Origin: Sphingobacteriaceae bacterium
Lineage (GTDB): Bacteria > Bacteroidota > Bacteroidia > Sphingobacteriales > Sphingobacteriaceae
Assembly (NCBI GenBank): GCA_017745075.1
Contig: JAGIAD010000003.1
Span: 62,001-126,000 of the forward strand
Length of the DNA: 64,000 nucleotides
Reading direction: 5' to 3'
In this document: in pieces, positions 27,819-36,317 of the stretch
Numbering within the stretch: position 1 is the stretch's first letter
Layout of the letters: every line of letters begins with the position of its first letter
Translations under genes and position numbers: made by a program
The notes under the pieces: generated by a model
The model's database searches: none
Told to the model about the DNA's origin: nothing
The model's input: only the letters and a program-made list of their open reading frames with translations

Positions 27819-28898
27819 TTAAGCTTTCCGTTTTTTAAACAAGCTTAACGATAGCAATCCATTAAAGATAACACAGACCCCTATAATGAGGAAAATGAGC
27901 ACAAAATTTCCCAGTCGCTGCAGCGCAATAGTAGCCATTAAAATAAGAATGTTAAAGGCCAGCGAAGCAAGTACAATCCAGTTTGGTTTAAAACCTAACC
28001 TTTCTAAACGGTGGTGGATGTGGTTACGGTCTCCCTTAAATGGAGAGCGTCCCTTTAAAATACGGATGGTAAAGACCCTTAATGAGTCGAAAATGGGTAC
28101 GATGAGTATAGCTACCGCTATTGCCGGTGCCGAATAAAAGGCCGGTTTACTTCCGGCTGTAAATTTATTAAGCTCGATGAACTTAATAGCCAGTGCAGCG
28201 GAAATAAGCCCAATAATCAGCGCTCCGGTGTCGCCCATAAATATTTTAGCAGGAAACCAATTGTATTTTAAAAAGCCTGCTATAGCGCCTGCAAGTGCAA
28301 AGGCGATACATGCATAAGGTACCTGCCCCATCAAGGAAAACAAAAGCCCGAAAACCAGGCTCGTTAAAATGCCTATCCCACCTGCCAATCCGTCTATACC
28401 ATCTATTAAATTAAATGCATTATTGAGGAAAATAATCAATGCAACCGAAAAAAAGCTCCCCCATACAGGCATCATATCTCCTATTCCCAATACCCCGTAC
28501 AAACTTGTTAAACGGAAGGCCCCAAAAAAAACGAGTATAAAGGCTACAACGATCTGCAGAATAAATTTTGTACTGGTATTGGTGCCGTAAACATCGTCTT
28601 TTAAGCCAAGTGCAGCAAGGATGATGCACGATGCTATTAAAAAATTGGCTTCTTTAAAATTAATAATAGCTGAAAAGAGTAAGATGCATACGGTAAAGCT
28701 ACCTACAATAGCCAAACCACCCAAACGTGAAATATTACGTTTATGGTTTTTACGGTACAAGTCGTTCTTATCAAAAAGACCATACTTTAAAGAAGTATAG
28801 ATTATGCTTGGAATACTAATGATCACGACTGAAAAGGCCAAAATAAATATGGCTATATAGAAATAGTTTGGGCTGGTATTCAGAATATCTTTTAGCAA
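27819..28898 (-). CDS. WecA/MraY-family undecaprenyl-phosphate sugar-1-phosphate transferase
   Basis: 359 aa, about eleven hydrophobic helices. It shows the polyprenyl-phosphate glycosyltransferase motifs LKDD (99-102), NLIDGIDGLAGG (163-174), FMGDTGA (220-226) and the WecA-type HIHHRL (293-298), rather than the MraY HHHY motif. It should move a sugar-1-phosphate (often GlcNAc-1-P) onto undecaprenyl phosphate, starting an exopolysaccharide or O-antigen unit. Start is TTG at 28898, 17 bp after a predicted transcription start, with an FNR-like box centred at -61.5. A GT2 gene lies next to it on the same strand; the large EPS operon begins 3.4 kb away on the other strand. Confidence 0.88.
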   Translation of the reverse strand: MLKDILNTSPNYFYIAIFILAFSVVIISIPSIIYTSLKYGLFDKNDLYRKNHKRNISRLGGLAIVGSFTVCILLFSAIINFKEANFLIASCIILAALGLKDDVYGTNTSTKFILQIVVAFILVFFGAFRLTSLYGVLGIGDMMPVWGSFFSVALIIFLNNAFNLIDGIDGLAGGIGILTSLVFGLLFSLMGQVPYACIAFALAGAIAGFLKYNWFPAKIFMGDTGALIIGLISAALAIKFIELNKFTAGSKPAFYSAPAIAVAILIVPIFDSLRVFTIRILKGRSPFKGDRNHIHHRLERLGFKPNWIVLASLAFNILILMATIALQRLGNFVLIFLIIGVCVIFNGLLSLSLFKKRKA

Positions 28899-28918
28899 AA
28901 CCTATAGCGACTGGTATG

Positions 28919-28945
28919 CAAATATAACTATCCTAAAATAAACAA
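28919..28945 (-). promoter_or_regulatory. putative promoter of the WecA-like gene
   Basis: On the minus strand TTG (28945-28943) is followed after 16 nt by TATATTTG (28926-28919), an exact TAnnTTTG match. The start codon follows at 28898. The spacing is slightly short of the usual 17-21. Confidence 0.5.
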
Positions 28946-28969
28946 AGCTTTGGAATACAAATGTTTTAT

Positions 28970-28983
28970 ATGATATAAATCAA
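28970..28983. promoter_or_regulatory. FNR/CRP-type box, one mismatch
   Basis: ATGATATAAATCAA differs from TTGAT-N4-ATCAA at one base. Its centre (28976.5) is about 61.5 bp upstream of the transcription start expected from the TATATTTG element, the classical class I activator position for Crp/Fnr proteins. Confidence 0.5.
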
Positions 28984-29041
28984 ATGGGAATTGGATTTAG
29001 AATGCAATTTAGCTATCCGGACAGCTGATTGCAGGAAAAAA

Positions 29042-29782
29042 TTAAAACTGACTGAGTTTACTTAGCTTTTTCCTCATCACCACAAAAAGCGGGTAGGGTA
29101 CGCTGTTTCTTTTCAGGGCTTTATAATCATTAACAAAAGCAGCTATCCTGCTCATAAAAGATTGGTTACTTAGGCCGCCTGTACGCATTTTTACCATTAA
29201 GACAGGCAGATAAACTGCTTCTATTTTATGGGTATAAAAGTAGCGCAATATTAATTCGTAATCGGCGGTGGTACCTAAATCTAAGGCATAACCTCCATTT
29301 TTTTCAAATAACGATTTTTTCAGATATAATGTAGGATGTGCTGGCATCCAGCCATTTTTAAGATCTGCATAGGTATTCTGTCGTGATTTCCATGTCCTGA
29401 TAACCTGGTGGCCTGTGGGATGAATGTAATTGAGATCGCCATAAAGCCCATCTATTTCCGGCTGATTGATAAAGGCCTTTGCCACTGCTGCCAATACACC
29501 TGCGTCTGCAAACAGGTCGTCGGCATTTAAAATCCCGATCACCTCTCCTGTTGCTTTTTTAATTCCTTTATTGAGGGCATCGTACAAGCCATTATCTTTT
29601 TCTGATACAAAATAATCGATGTTAGATCGGTTTTCCTGGATAATCTCCAGCGTTCTGTCTGTCGAGCCCCCGTCAATTACAATGTACTCTATATCAGCAT
29701 AAGTTTGAGCCTTTACAGAATCAAAGCATTCCTGTAAAAATGTTTCGCCATTGTAAACGACTGTAATAAGGGATATTTTCAT
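29042..29782 (-). CDS. family 2 glycosyltransferase
   Basis: 246 aa, a single GT-A domain. It begins with ISLITVVYNGETFLQECFDS, then VIDGGSTDRT for nucleotide binding, the SEKDNGLYDALNKGI block, and the metal-binding NADD motif near residue 86. DLGTTADYELILRYFY fits the acceptor-side acid. This WcaA-like subtype adds one sugar from a nucleotide donor to a lipid-linked acceptor on the cytoplasmic side. It is upstream of the WecA-like gene on the same strand. No signal or membrane helix is seen. Confidence 0.85.
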   Translation of the reverse strand: MKISLITVVYNGETFLQECFDSVKAQTYADIEYIVIDGGSTDRTLEIIQENRSNIDYFVSEKDNGLYDALNKGIKKATGEVIGILNADDLFADAGVLAAVAKAFINQPEIDGLYGDLNYIHPTGHQVIRTWKSRQNTYADLKNGWMPAHPTLYLKKSLFEKNGGYALDLGTTADYELILRYFYTHKIEAVYLPVLMVKMRTGGLSNQSFMSRIAAFVNDYKALKRNSVPYPLFVVMRKKLSKLSQF

Positions 29783-29886
29783 TTACGGAATGAGCTTCCC
29801 TAATTTTTCGGTTAAGGAATGAAGCTGCTGTAAATATAATAATAAGGTATTAACCTAAGCAGGTAAATTTGATTGAAAACAGAAAT

Positions 29887-30306
29887 TTATGCTTTATTTC
29901 TGTTTCGAATAATGAATATTCCAAAAAGGCCTGCAGCAGCACCAAGTGTCCAGGTGTAATCGTCAAGATTGCAAGCTACCATATTAAATTCCCCTTCAAA
30001 ACCGTAGCTAGTAGTACCTAAACAAGCACAAACACCAAGTGCACATACACCAAGCAATGAACATACCCCACATGTATTGCCAGTAGCACTTACTGTTTGC
30101 CAACTGCAATAGTCGGTAGATAAAGAAATACTTGGAGCATTATTATATAACGCGTACCCGCCTGTTAATAAGTTAACAGTTTTTGAGGTATATACTTTAT
30201 TATTATTAGCACCGCCATCTGTTATTAAACAGCCCGTGGCACTTCCCTGAGCATAGGAGAAAGTAGGAATGAGAAATATTAAAATGAAAAAGCAAAAATT
30301 CTTCAT
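29887..30306 (-). CDS. small secreted Cys-rich protein with CTERM-like sorting tail
   Basis: 139 aa with no recognised domain. An N-terminal signal peptide (MKNFCFFILIFLIPTFSYAQ) is followed by a Ser/Thr/Asn-rich body, a cysteine cluster (TCGVCSLLGVCALGVCACLG, ~78-97), then a tail CNLDD followed by a short helix LGAAAGLFGIFII and the basic end RNRNKA. The same tail design occurs in the next two minus-strand genes. This three-part tail (short motif, helix, basic cluster) is the layout of exosortase or rhombosortase substrates, so membrane anchoring then cleavage at the surface is likely. Function unknown. Confidence 0.75.
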   Translation of the reverse strand: MKNFCFFILIFLIPTFSYAQGSATGCLITDGGANNNKVYTSKTVNLLTGGYALYNNAPSISLSTDYCSWQTVSATGNTCGVCSLLGVCALGVCACLGTTSYGFEGEFNMVACNLDDYTWTLGAAAGLFGIFIIRNRNKA

Positions 30307-30520
30307 ATCATTTGATTATGATATGCTAATTTACCGCCTTTACAAGCTATAAGCTACGTTCGTTTTATTCAATCCATCCTAATTAAACCCTATTTACACT
30401 AAATATATTTGATTTCGAGAATTAACCTCATCATTAATCAAGTAGTCTTTTAAAATTACGACGAGGATTCATACGTTTTGTAACTTCCTTTTAATTTTAA
30501 AGGTCAAATTTCTCTAATTT

Positions 30521-30964
30521 TTACTCAGCAACTAATTTCTTCTGTCTCTTTAAAACAACAAAGGCAAGTGATGCTGATGCGGCGAATAATATTGAAATTG
30601 AGTCGTCCAAAGGCAAGTTACACTGGTTATAATTACTATAATTTATAGTTCCCAAATTGCCCTGGTATATATTACCATTGATACTAATGAAACAACTCCC
30701 GCCACCTTGGGTCCATACACTGGAATTATTAGGATTAATTTCACCACAATTAGGAGAATTGCTATAAGTGCCAGTAATTACACCGGAAGCATCGTCATAA
30801 TAATGATATGTTGATCCCCAATTTGAGTAGGTATCATCTTTCCAATAATGTGTATAGAAATTATTATTCCCATACTGCCAGCATGCATAATTGGATCCGG
30901 GATCTCCGGCAAATAGATGAAGGGAACAAATAAAAAAAACAAAGGTAAAAACTACTTTTTTCAA
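30521..30964 (-). CDS. small secreted aromatic-rich protein with CTERM-like sorting tail
   Basis: 147 aa, unrecognised. Signal peptide MKKVVFTFVFFICSLHLFAG, then a Tyr/Asn/Trp/Gly-rich body with four well-spaced cysteines. The tail is CNLPLDD, helix ISILFAASASLAFVVL and basic KRQKK, matching its neighbours in plan but with almost no sequence identity in the body. Start codon is TTG at 30964. A promoter (TTG-N18-TAATTTTG) and a perfect FNR/CRP-type box lie upstream. It may be a surface protein linked to the polysaccharide made by the adjacent locus. Confidence 0.75.
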   Translation of the reverse strand: MKKVVFTFVFFICSLHLFAGDPGSNYACWQYGNNNFYTHYWKDDTYSNWGSTYHYYDDASGVITGTYSNSPNCGEINPNNSSVWTQGGGSCFISINGNIYQGNLGTINYSNYNQCNLPLDDSISILFAASASLAFVVLKRQKKLVAE

Positions 30965-31054
30965 CAGACGACTAACTAAAAATATTAAATGAAGATGCCT
31001 AGTTGAAAAATGAATCCATCACAAAAAATCAAAAAAGCAGTCTAATTACAACTA

Positions 31055-31083
31055 CAAAATTAATTTATTTTGACAATGAACAA
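31055..31083 (-). promoter_or_regulatory. putative promoter of the small secreted protein gene at 30521-30964
   Basis: On the minus strand TTG (31083-31081) precedes TAATTTTG (31062-31055) by 18 nt, an exact Bacteroidota-type -33/-7 pair. It predicts a leader of about 85 nt. Confidence 0.45.
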
Positions 31084-31224
31084 AATGAACAAAATGTTAA
31101 TTCAGATTGATATGACAAATTGTATTCTATTGATAATTAAAGAAAAAACAGAGAAAAACAGGCTCCAGGCAGTCTAAACGCACAAAAATCATCAGAAATC
31201 ACCAAAGTGAACTAACAGTGCTAT

Positions 31225-31238
31225 TTGATTAAAATCAA
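31225..31238. promoter_or_regulatory. perfect FNR/CRP-type box
   Basis: TTGATTAAAATCAA matches TTGAT-N4-ATCAA at all ten fixed positions. It lies in the gap between two minus-strand small secreted protein genes, about 180 bp upstream of the predicted start for the 30521-30964 gene. Confidence 0.55.
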
Positions 31239-31479
31239 CAACAAAATTGTTTAAGCGTTTCCGAAGCACACCAAATACTTAACACAAATCAAAAATTGCT
31301 GAAAACTACATTACTCATTAGATCAATAGTTCCCCCCGCTTCTCAATTCAAGAAGCATAATAAATAATAGCAAAAGGATATTATAACATCAGGCAATTTA
31401 TCCTGGAAAGCAGTAGAAATTTAACGGGGCCTTACCCCCCTAAATGATCAATAGTAAAAACAAGCGAGTATATGTTTCT

Positions 31480-31845
31480 CTAAGCTGCGTACACTTTGTT
31501 CCTGATAAATATTGTTCCGGTGAAACCGGCTAGTAAAATCAAAAACGGTAAATAATCATCGATTGGACACTGTATATGGTTCTGCAAGAGTAATCCACCA
31601 TAAACTGTACCTATAGTACATTCTCTGGTGGATGTGCTTGCTGGCTCAGTGAGCCAACAGCCAGCGGGAATACTAACAGGAGTTCCTCCATAATCAGGGC
31701 CGAACTGCCCAGTAGTACCCAAATAGGTCGGATAATATACAGTGTCAAATCCAGGGCCATAATATTTTACACAACCGTTTTGTGCCTGAACGTTACTTAA
31801 AAAACACGTAAAAATAGCCAACAGAAAAAATCTCAAATACCTCAT
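31480..31845 (-). CDS. small secreted protein with PIDD-type CTERM-like sorting tail
   Basis: 121 aa from the ATG at 31843-31845, chosen because it begins the signal peptide MRYLRFFLLAIFTCFLSNVQ; a longer frame to 31953 would bury that signal. The body is Gly/Tyr/Thr-rich with four cysteines before the tail. The tail is CPIDDYLPFLILLAGFTGTI followed by FIRNK, very close to the PID-type C-terminal sorting signals annotated in Bacteroidota. It shares this plan with the two genes downstream (29887-30306 and 30521-30964). It is divergent from the exopolysaccharide operon, with a 462-bp control region between. Function unknown. Confidence 0.75.
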   Translation of the reverse strand: MRYLRFFLLAIFTCFLSNVQAQNGCVKYYGPGFDTVYYPTYLGTTGQFGPDYGGTPVSIPAGCWLTEPASTSTRECTIGTVYGGLLLQNHIQCPIDDYLPFLILLAGFTGTIFIRNKVYAA

Positions 31846-32064
31846 ACACCAATATCTTAAAATGTCATTCGCTTTAAATAAACAACTGCCGCTATGGTGT
31901 CTGAAAATATAAAGTCCAGCATAGACTACACCTCGGGAACAGGTGATATCCAAATGGTATTACAACAGGAATAGCGACATTCTACTTAATAACTATAAAA
32001 CCTAATCAACTTTATAGCTTAAATAAAACGTTGCAAATATATCGCCAAACCCCGCCGCAAAAAC

Positions 32065-32097
32065 ATATAAATCAAACTTTAATTTGATTTATATCAA
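32065..32097. promoter_or_regulatory. perfect FNR/CRP-type box within a 30-bp palindrome
   Basis: TTGATTTATATCAA at 32084-32097 matches TTGAT-N4-ATCAA exactly. It overlaps a larger perfect palindrome, ATATAAATCAAA (32065-32076) against TTTGATTTATAT (32083-32094). A further TTTGATTCAAA palindrome lies at 32111-32121. The site is in the divergent control region of the EPS operon, ~180 bp before its predicted start. The remainder of 31846-32307 has no gene. Confidence 0.6.
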
Positions 32098-32259
32098 CAA
32101 AAAAAGATCTTTTGATTCAAATACGTTTTATGATAATCTTCAGATTAAATAGCATAAGAACTGGAAGGTGTTGTTTATGAGGAAGATCCAAAATCAAACT
32201 TAAAAAGGCAATAAAGAGTCTTACTTCTAATTTAACTTTTTTTAAGCATCTATAAGCTA

Positions 32260-32267
32260 TATCTTTG
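32260..32267 (+). promoter_or_regulatory. putative promoter of the exopolysaccharide operon
   Basis: TATCTTTG is an exact TAnnTTTG -7 element 41 bp before the ATG of the Wza-like gene. The -33 region is a T-run without a clear TTG, which may mean that an activator is needed. Confidence 0.5.
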
Positions 32268-32307
32268 CATTTAAGCGCCTAGCTTGCACTTACTTCCGAT
32301 TAAGACT

Positions 32308-33123
32308 ATGATCCCGACAAAAGCAATTTTAAAACTTCTTTGTATTTTATCTATCTGCACCGCCTTGGCAAGCTGCGCTGCCAGAAAAGAACATAGTCTG
32401 TTTAACGCTCCAAGTGATGTGGTTACCGACACCATTAAACAGGTATACGTGGTTAATGATCAGGGTATTAGTGATGCCTATTATAAAATAAAGGTAAATG
32501 ATCAATTGGCCATCCGAAATTTACAAAATAAAGAATTTGGTGCCACAGCCTCGACAAACAGCAGCACAAACGGTAATCAAATTGCCAGTGGATCTATCAA
32601 TAACACCCTTTCTTATCTGGTAGACGTTGATGGGAAAGTAAACCTTCCGGCTATCGGGAAGGTAGATGTAGTAGGCCTGAGCAGAAGGGATGCCGCCATT
32701 AAAATTCAGGAATTATATGCCAGACAATTACTGCGCGATCCAATTATAGAGCTCAGTGTGGTAAATTTAAAGGTTACTTTATTAGGAGAATTCAGTAGAC
32801 AAGGAAATTTTTTACTCGAACGCGAAAACACTACCCTCATTGATATTATTGGTGAAGCAGGAGGAATAAACAAAACAGCCGATCCTAAAACCCTGAAAAT
32901 TATCCGCGGCGACAGGAGTCATCCGGAAATTATTTATGTCAATCTGAATGACATCAACAGTTTAGCCAGTAAAAAACTAGTCCTTCAGAACAATGATATT
33001 ATTGTACTGCAGCAAACCAAAAGCTCGGCATTAAGCGAAAAGCTTACAAGTGTTAATAATATCGTACAACCTCTGCTTGTAGTAGTTAACCTGGCTGTAT
33101 TAATTTTTACTTTAACCCGCTAA
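32308..33123 (+). CDS. Wza-like polysaccharide export lipoprotein
   Basis: 271 aa from the ATG at 32308; a TTG start at 32284 is possible but would push the signal peptide inward. The lipobox is LASC with the lipidated cysteine at residue 23. A Poly_export domain (YYKIKVNDQLAI to LPAIGKVDVVGLSRRDAA) is followed by one SLBB domain (VTLLGEFSRQGNFLLE to LKIIRG). A C-terminal helix VVVNLAVLIFTL may cross the membrane. It should form or contact the outer-membrane export channel. Its TAA overlaps the ATG of the next gene (TAATG), a normal Wza-Wzc pairing. Confidence 0.92.
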   Translation: MIPTKAILKLLCILSICTALASCAARKEHSLFNAPSDVVTDTIKQVYVVNDQGISDAYYKIKVNDQLAIRNLQNKEFGATASTNSSTNGNQIASGSINNTLSYLVDVDGKVNLPAIGKVDVVGLSRRDAAIKIQELYARQLLRDPIIELSVVNLKVTLLGEFSRQGNFLLERENTTLIDIIGEAGGINKTADPKTLKIIRGDRSHPEIIYVNLNDINSLASKKLVLQNNDIIVLQQTKSSALSEKLTSVNNIVQPLLVVVNLAVLIFTLTR

Positions 33124-35531
33124 TGGATAACAGTACAACAACAGAAAACAGAAAGTTAGCCAGCCAGAACATTAATTATTGGAAAATCGTATTGATTTTT
33201 CTGAGCAGGTGGTATTGGGTAGCCGGAACAGTATTGATCAGTTTTGTAATGGCCTGGTTGTATGTGCGTAGCATCACCCCTATTTACATCACCTCTGCTT
33301 CGTTAAAGTTAGATGGCGATCAGCAGCAACAAATGGCCTCACTTCCTGGCTCACCTGTAAATTATCGCCCTTTTAACCAAAATCAGATCCAGACTGAGGG
33401 AATCATTATGCGTTCGGAAGATGTAATTTTAAACGCACTGAAGAACCTCGATTATAAAATCAGCTACTACCTGGAAGGAAGGGTACGTGTAACCGAACTT
33501 TACCCGAAACAACCTTTTCAGATTGATATTTTAACCCAGGATTCTGTAAATTTCAGTAGAGCTACTTATTCTGTTAAACCTATCGATAGTAAAACCTTTG
33601 AATTATCGAGTAGCGACGACAACAACAAAACTTCAAAAAAATATCGTTACGGACAGGCGATCAACGCTGGCAACATGGTTTTTACCATTAAAACCGAAAT
33701 CCCTGCCACCGGAAATTACAGTTTCAAATTTAACGGGATCAGAGATTTGTATGGAAGGGCAGCCGGCGGGCTGAATGTTTTCGAGCAGGAAAAAAACACC
33801 AATATTATGGGCGTTACCCACACGGATAGCAACCCTGTTTTCTCTGCCAATGTGCTCAATGAGATCATTAAGCAATATGTAAAGAATGATGCCACACTCA
33901 AGAAAAGATCGGCCAAACAAACTATAGATTACCTGGACAGCCAGATCGCATTTTTAGATGCACAGGTAAATAAATCGGGCAACAAGCTCTCCAGTTTCCA
34001 GAGCAGTAACAAGCTCATTGATCCAAATACAGATAAACAACTGGGTAATTCGAAACTGAGCACGCTGCAAAACCAGATTGCAGAATTGCAACTGCAGGAG
34101 CTTGGTATCCAGCAATTGGAAACACAGGTTAAAAATAATAAAGACCGGATCCAGCTTAACCTCAATTTAGAAGGTATAAACAGTACACTGCTAACAGGCT
34201 TAATTGCACAGCTTAACGGGTTGATTATAACCAGGGAGAATAAGTTACAGAATTTCAATGCCGATGCCCAGCCTATCCAGGATATTAACCGGCAAATTAA
34301 TGAGGTAAAGCAGGCCATTGTAACCAATATCCGCTTATTACATGAGCGTAATCAAAAAACAATCAATTATATTAACGGACAAATTGGCCAAGCCAATCAG
34401 GCATTGAGCAGCATACCAGCCAAACAAAACGATTTTGCTAAACTGCAAAGTAATTTTGATATTAACCAGCGTATGTTTTCAATGCTGTTTGAACGGAAAC
34501 TCTCTGCACAGATCAGCTCAGCAGCTGTAATTTCTGGTGCAACCATTATTAGTTTAGCACAGCCTTCTTTCTTCCCGATTTCACCTGTACCTAAGAAGAT
34601 TTATTCTTCTTATTTATTTATAGGTTTATTCTCCGGATTGGGTTTAATTCTATTGGTCAGAATATTAAACCCTTACCTGTATGATATCGAAACCATCGAG
34701 GGCCTGACTGCAACACCGATTATAGGCGTAATTTTAAAATATCCAAAAAAAGTTCAGCCTGGCGAAAGTGTTTTATCGATAGAACGACCAAAATCCATAT
34801 TTGCTGAATCGGTCAGGTCTGTGAGAACAAACCTCAGTTTTATGGCTAGTGATCAGAAAACCAAGGTAATCTGCATTACTTCTGAAGTTTCCGGTGAAGG
34901 AAAATCGTTCGTCAGTTTAAATCTCGCCGGCACCCTTTCCATTATAGATAAGAAGGTGATCCTGATTGCCGCAGATTTGCGAAAATCTAAACTCCACTTT
35001 GCCTTTGGTTCCGACAACCGCATTGGTTTAAGTAATTATTTATCCAAACAGGCCGATTTAGCCGATATTATCTTTACAGATGAACGACACAATATCGACT
35101 ACATTACTTCTGGTCCGGTACCTCCCAATCCTTCAGAACTGCTCCATCACAAATCAATGGAAACGCTGATCGAAAAATTAAGGGAAAACTATGAATACAT
35201 CATTATTGATACTGCACCTATTGGCTTGGTTTCCGATTCTGTGCCACTGATCAGAAAGGCCGATATCAATCTCTTTATTATCCGGTCGGGTGTGTCTAAA
35301 TTCAGGGCCGCCACCATTCCAGACCGTTTATCGAAAGAATATGGGCTTAACAATATTGCCATTATCCTAAATTCATTTGGTGATGAGAAGTTACATGCAA
35401 ATATTTATACCACCAATTATGCACATAGCAATACCGGAACCTATTATTATTCTAATTACACAGGTTACGGAAAAAGTGGCTATTACGATGATGAGAAAAG
35501 CTGGTGGGAATTTTGGAAGAAAAAGGGTTAG
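33123..35531 (+). CDS. Wzc-like chain-length determinant and tyrosine autokinase
   Basis: 802 aa. Two membrane helices (~27-48 and ~493-515) flank a large periplasmic Wzz/GNVR-type region with coiled coils. The cytoplasmic BY-kinase part has Walker A SEVSGEGKS (587-595), a Walker A' with AADLRK (616-621), and Walker B YIIIDTAPIG. The C-terminus is a tyrosine cluster (YAHSNTGTYYYSNYTGYGKS), the expected autophosphorylation tail. In A' the usual second Asp is replaced by Ala, unlike E. coli Wzc (DADMR). It controls polymer length and export with the Wza-like partner. Confidence 0.93.
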   Translation: MDNSTTTENRKLASQNINYWKIVLIFLSRWYWVAGTVLISFVMAWLYVRSITPIYITSASLKLDGDQQQQMASLPGSPVNYRPFNQNQIQTEGIIMRSEDVILNALKNLDYKISYYLEGRVRVTELYPKQPFQIDILTQDSVNFSRATYSVKPIDSKTFELSSSDDNNKTSKKYRYGQAINAGNMVFTIKTEIPATGNYSFKFNGIRDLYGRAAGGLNVFEQEKNTNIMGVTHTDSNPVFSANVLNEIIKQYVKNDATLKKRSAKQTIDYLDSQIAFLDAQVNKSGNKLSSFQSSNKLIDPNTDKQLGNSKLSTLQNQIAELQLQELGIQQLETQVKNNKDRIQLNLNLEGINSTLLTGLIAQLNGLIITRENKLQNFNADAQPIQDINRQINEVKQAIVTNIRLLHERNQKTINYINGQIGQANQALSSIPAKQNDFAKLQSNFDINQRMFSMLFERKLSAQISSAAVISGATIISLAQPSFFPISPVPKKIYSSYLFIGLFSGLGLILLVRILNPYLYDIETIEGLTATPIIGVILKYPKKVQPGESVLSIERPKSIFAESVRSVRTNLSFMASDQKTKVICITSEVSGEGKSFVSLNLAGTLSIIDKKVILIAADLRKSKLHFAFGSDNRIGLSNYLSKQADLADIIFTDERHNIDYITSGPVPPNPSELLHHKSMETLIEKLRENYEYIIIDTAPIGLVSDSVPLIRKADINLFIIRSGVSKFRAATIPDRLSKEYGLNNIAIILNSFGDEKLHANIYTTNYAHSNTGTYYYSNYTGYGKSGYYDDEKSWWEFWKKKG

Positions 35532-35614
35532 AGGTTAGACGTTTAGAGCTTAGCCGTTTAAGGTTTAAGGATAACAAGGTGCTAATGAAGTTTAATCAGT
35601 GCATAGTATAGCTA

Positions 35615-36118
35615 ATGATAGATCAAAATTACAGGTGGTATCCGGTTTATACACATTCGAGAGCCGAAAAAAAAGCGAACGGAGAATTGAACAGAAAGGG
35701 AATCCAGACTTATTTACCTCTTAAAAAGACAGTTAAGCAATGGAGCGACCGCAAAAAAATCGTTGAAGAGCCCTTGATTAAATCTTATCTATTTGCGTAT
35801 ATTTCGGCTAGAGAATATGCAGAAGTTTTGATGACCAATGGTGTTGCCAGATTTATTTATTTCTCCAGCCAAGTCGCTTCTATTCCTGACCAACAAATCC
35901 ATGATCTTAAGCTTTTGCTCGCTACAGATGCCGATCTGGAAATCATTGATTATGACATTAAACCAGGAGAAAGCGTATTGATTAAGGCAGGTCCGTTTAA
36001 AGGCATAATAGCAGAATTGGTATCTGTACAAAATAAACAACGTATTATTTTACGTTTGCAGAATATGGGTTATTCGATAAATATAAATACATCGGTAGCT
36101 TTTGTAGAACCGCTTTAA
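35615..36118 (+). CDS. UpxY/RfaH-type transcription antiterminator (NusG family)
   Basis: 167 aa NusG paralogue. The N-terminal NGN domain starts WYPVYTHSRAEKKANGELNR and contains YLPLKKTVKQWSDRKK. The C-terminal KOW part has PGESVLIKAGPFKGIIAELV. Such proteins in Bacteroidota (UpxY in Bacteroides) let RNA polymerase run through long polysaccharide operons. Placement before a 26-kb run of densely packed genes fits this. The leader it would act on is not identified; the 200-bp gap 36119-36317 is purine-rich and may hold it. Confidence 0.88.
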   Translation: MIDQNYRWYPVYTHSRAEKKANGELNRKGIQTYLPLKKTVKQWSDRKKIVEEPLIKSYLFAYISAREYAEVLMTNGVARFIYFSSQVASIPDQQIHDLKLLLATDADLEIIDYDIKPGESVLIKAGPFKGIIAELVSVQNKQRIILRLQNMGYSININTSVAFVEPL

Positions 36119-36317
36119 TAGATGTGAGAGTTGAGATGTGGGGCGGGAAATGTGAGATGGAAGATGGAGAACGGTGCCATTACCAGATAATAACCGCTGA
36201 GACATAGTACTCAGCATAATTTATAAAACCAGCATAACCGGTCATTTTTTAAAAAAATGTGACTGAGGGGGCGAAGCTGTATACGGTGCAGAATAAAATA
36301 GTCCGGATTCTAAAAAA

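Larger units (their letters stand above)
30965..31479. other. 515-bp gene-free AT-rich stretch
   Basis: No convincing frame on either strand. It holds the upstream region of the minus-strand gene at 30521-30964, including a promoter candidate and a palindromic regulator box at 31225-31238. A short direct repeat GAACAAAATGAACAAAATG lies near 31079-31097. Confidence 0.6.

Noticed and set aside
30965..31479. Small RNA or extra small secreted protein gene in the 515-bp gap
   Set aside because: No signal-peptide frame and no terminator-like hairpin were seen on either strand; only regulatory motifs can be supported.
31846..31953. N-terminal extension of the small secreted protein at 31480-31845
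   Set aside because: The extra 36 residues are polar and cysteine-containing and would hide a clear signal peptide that starts at the ATG at 31845.
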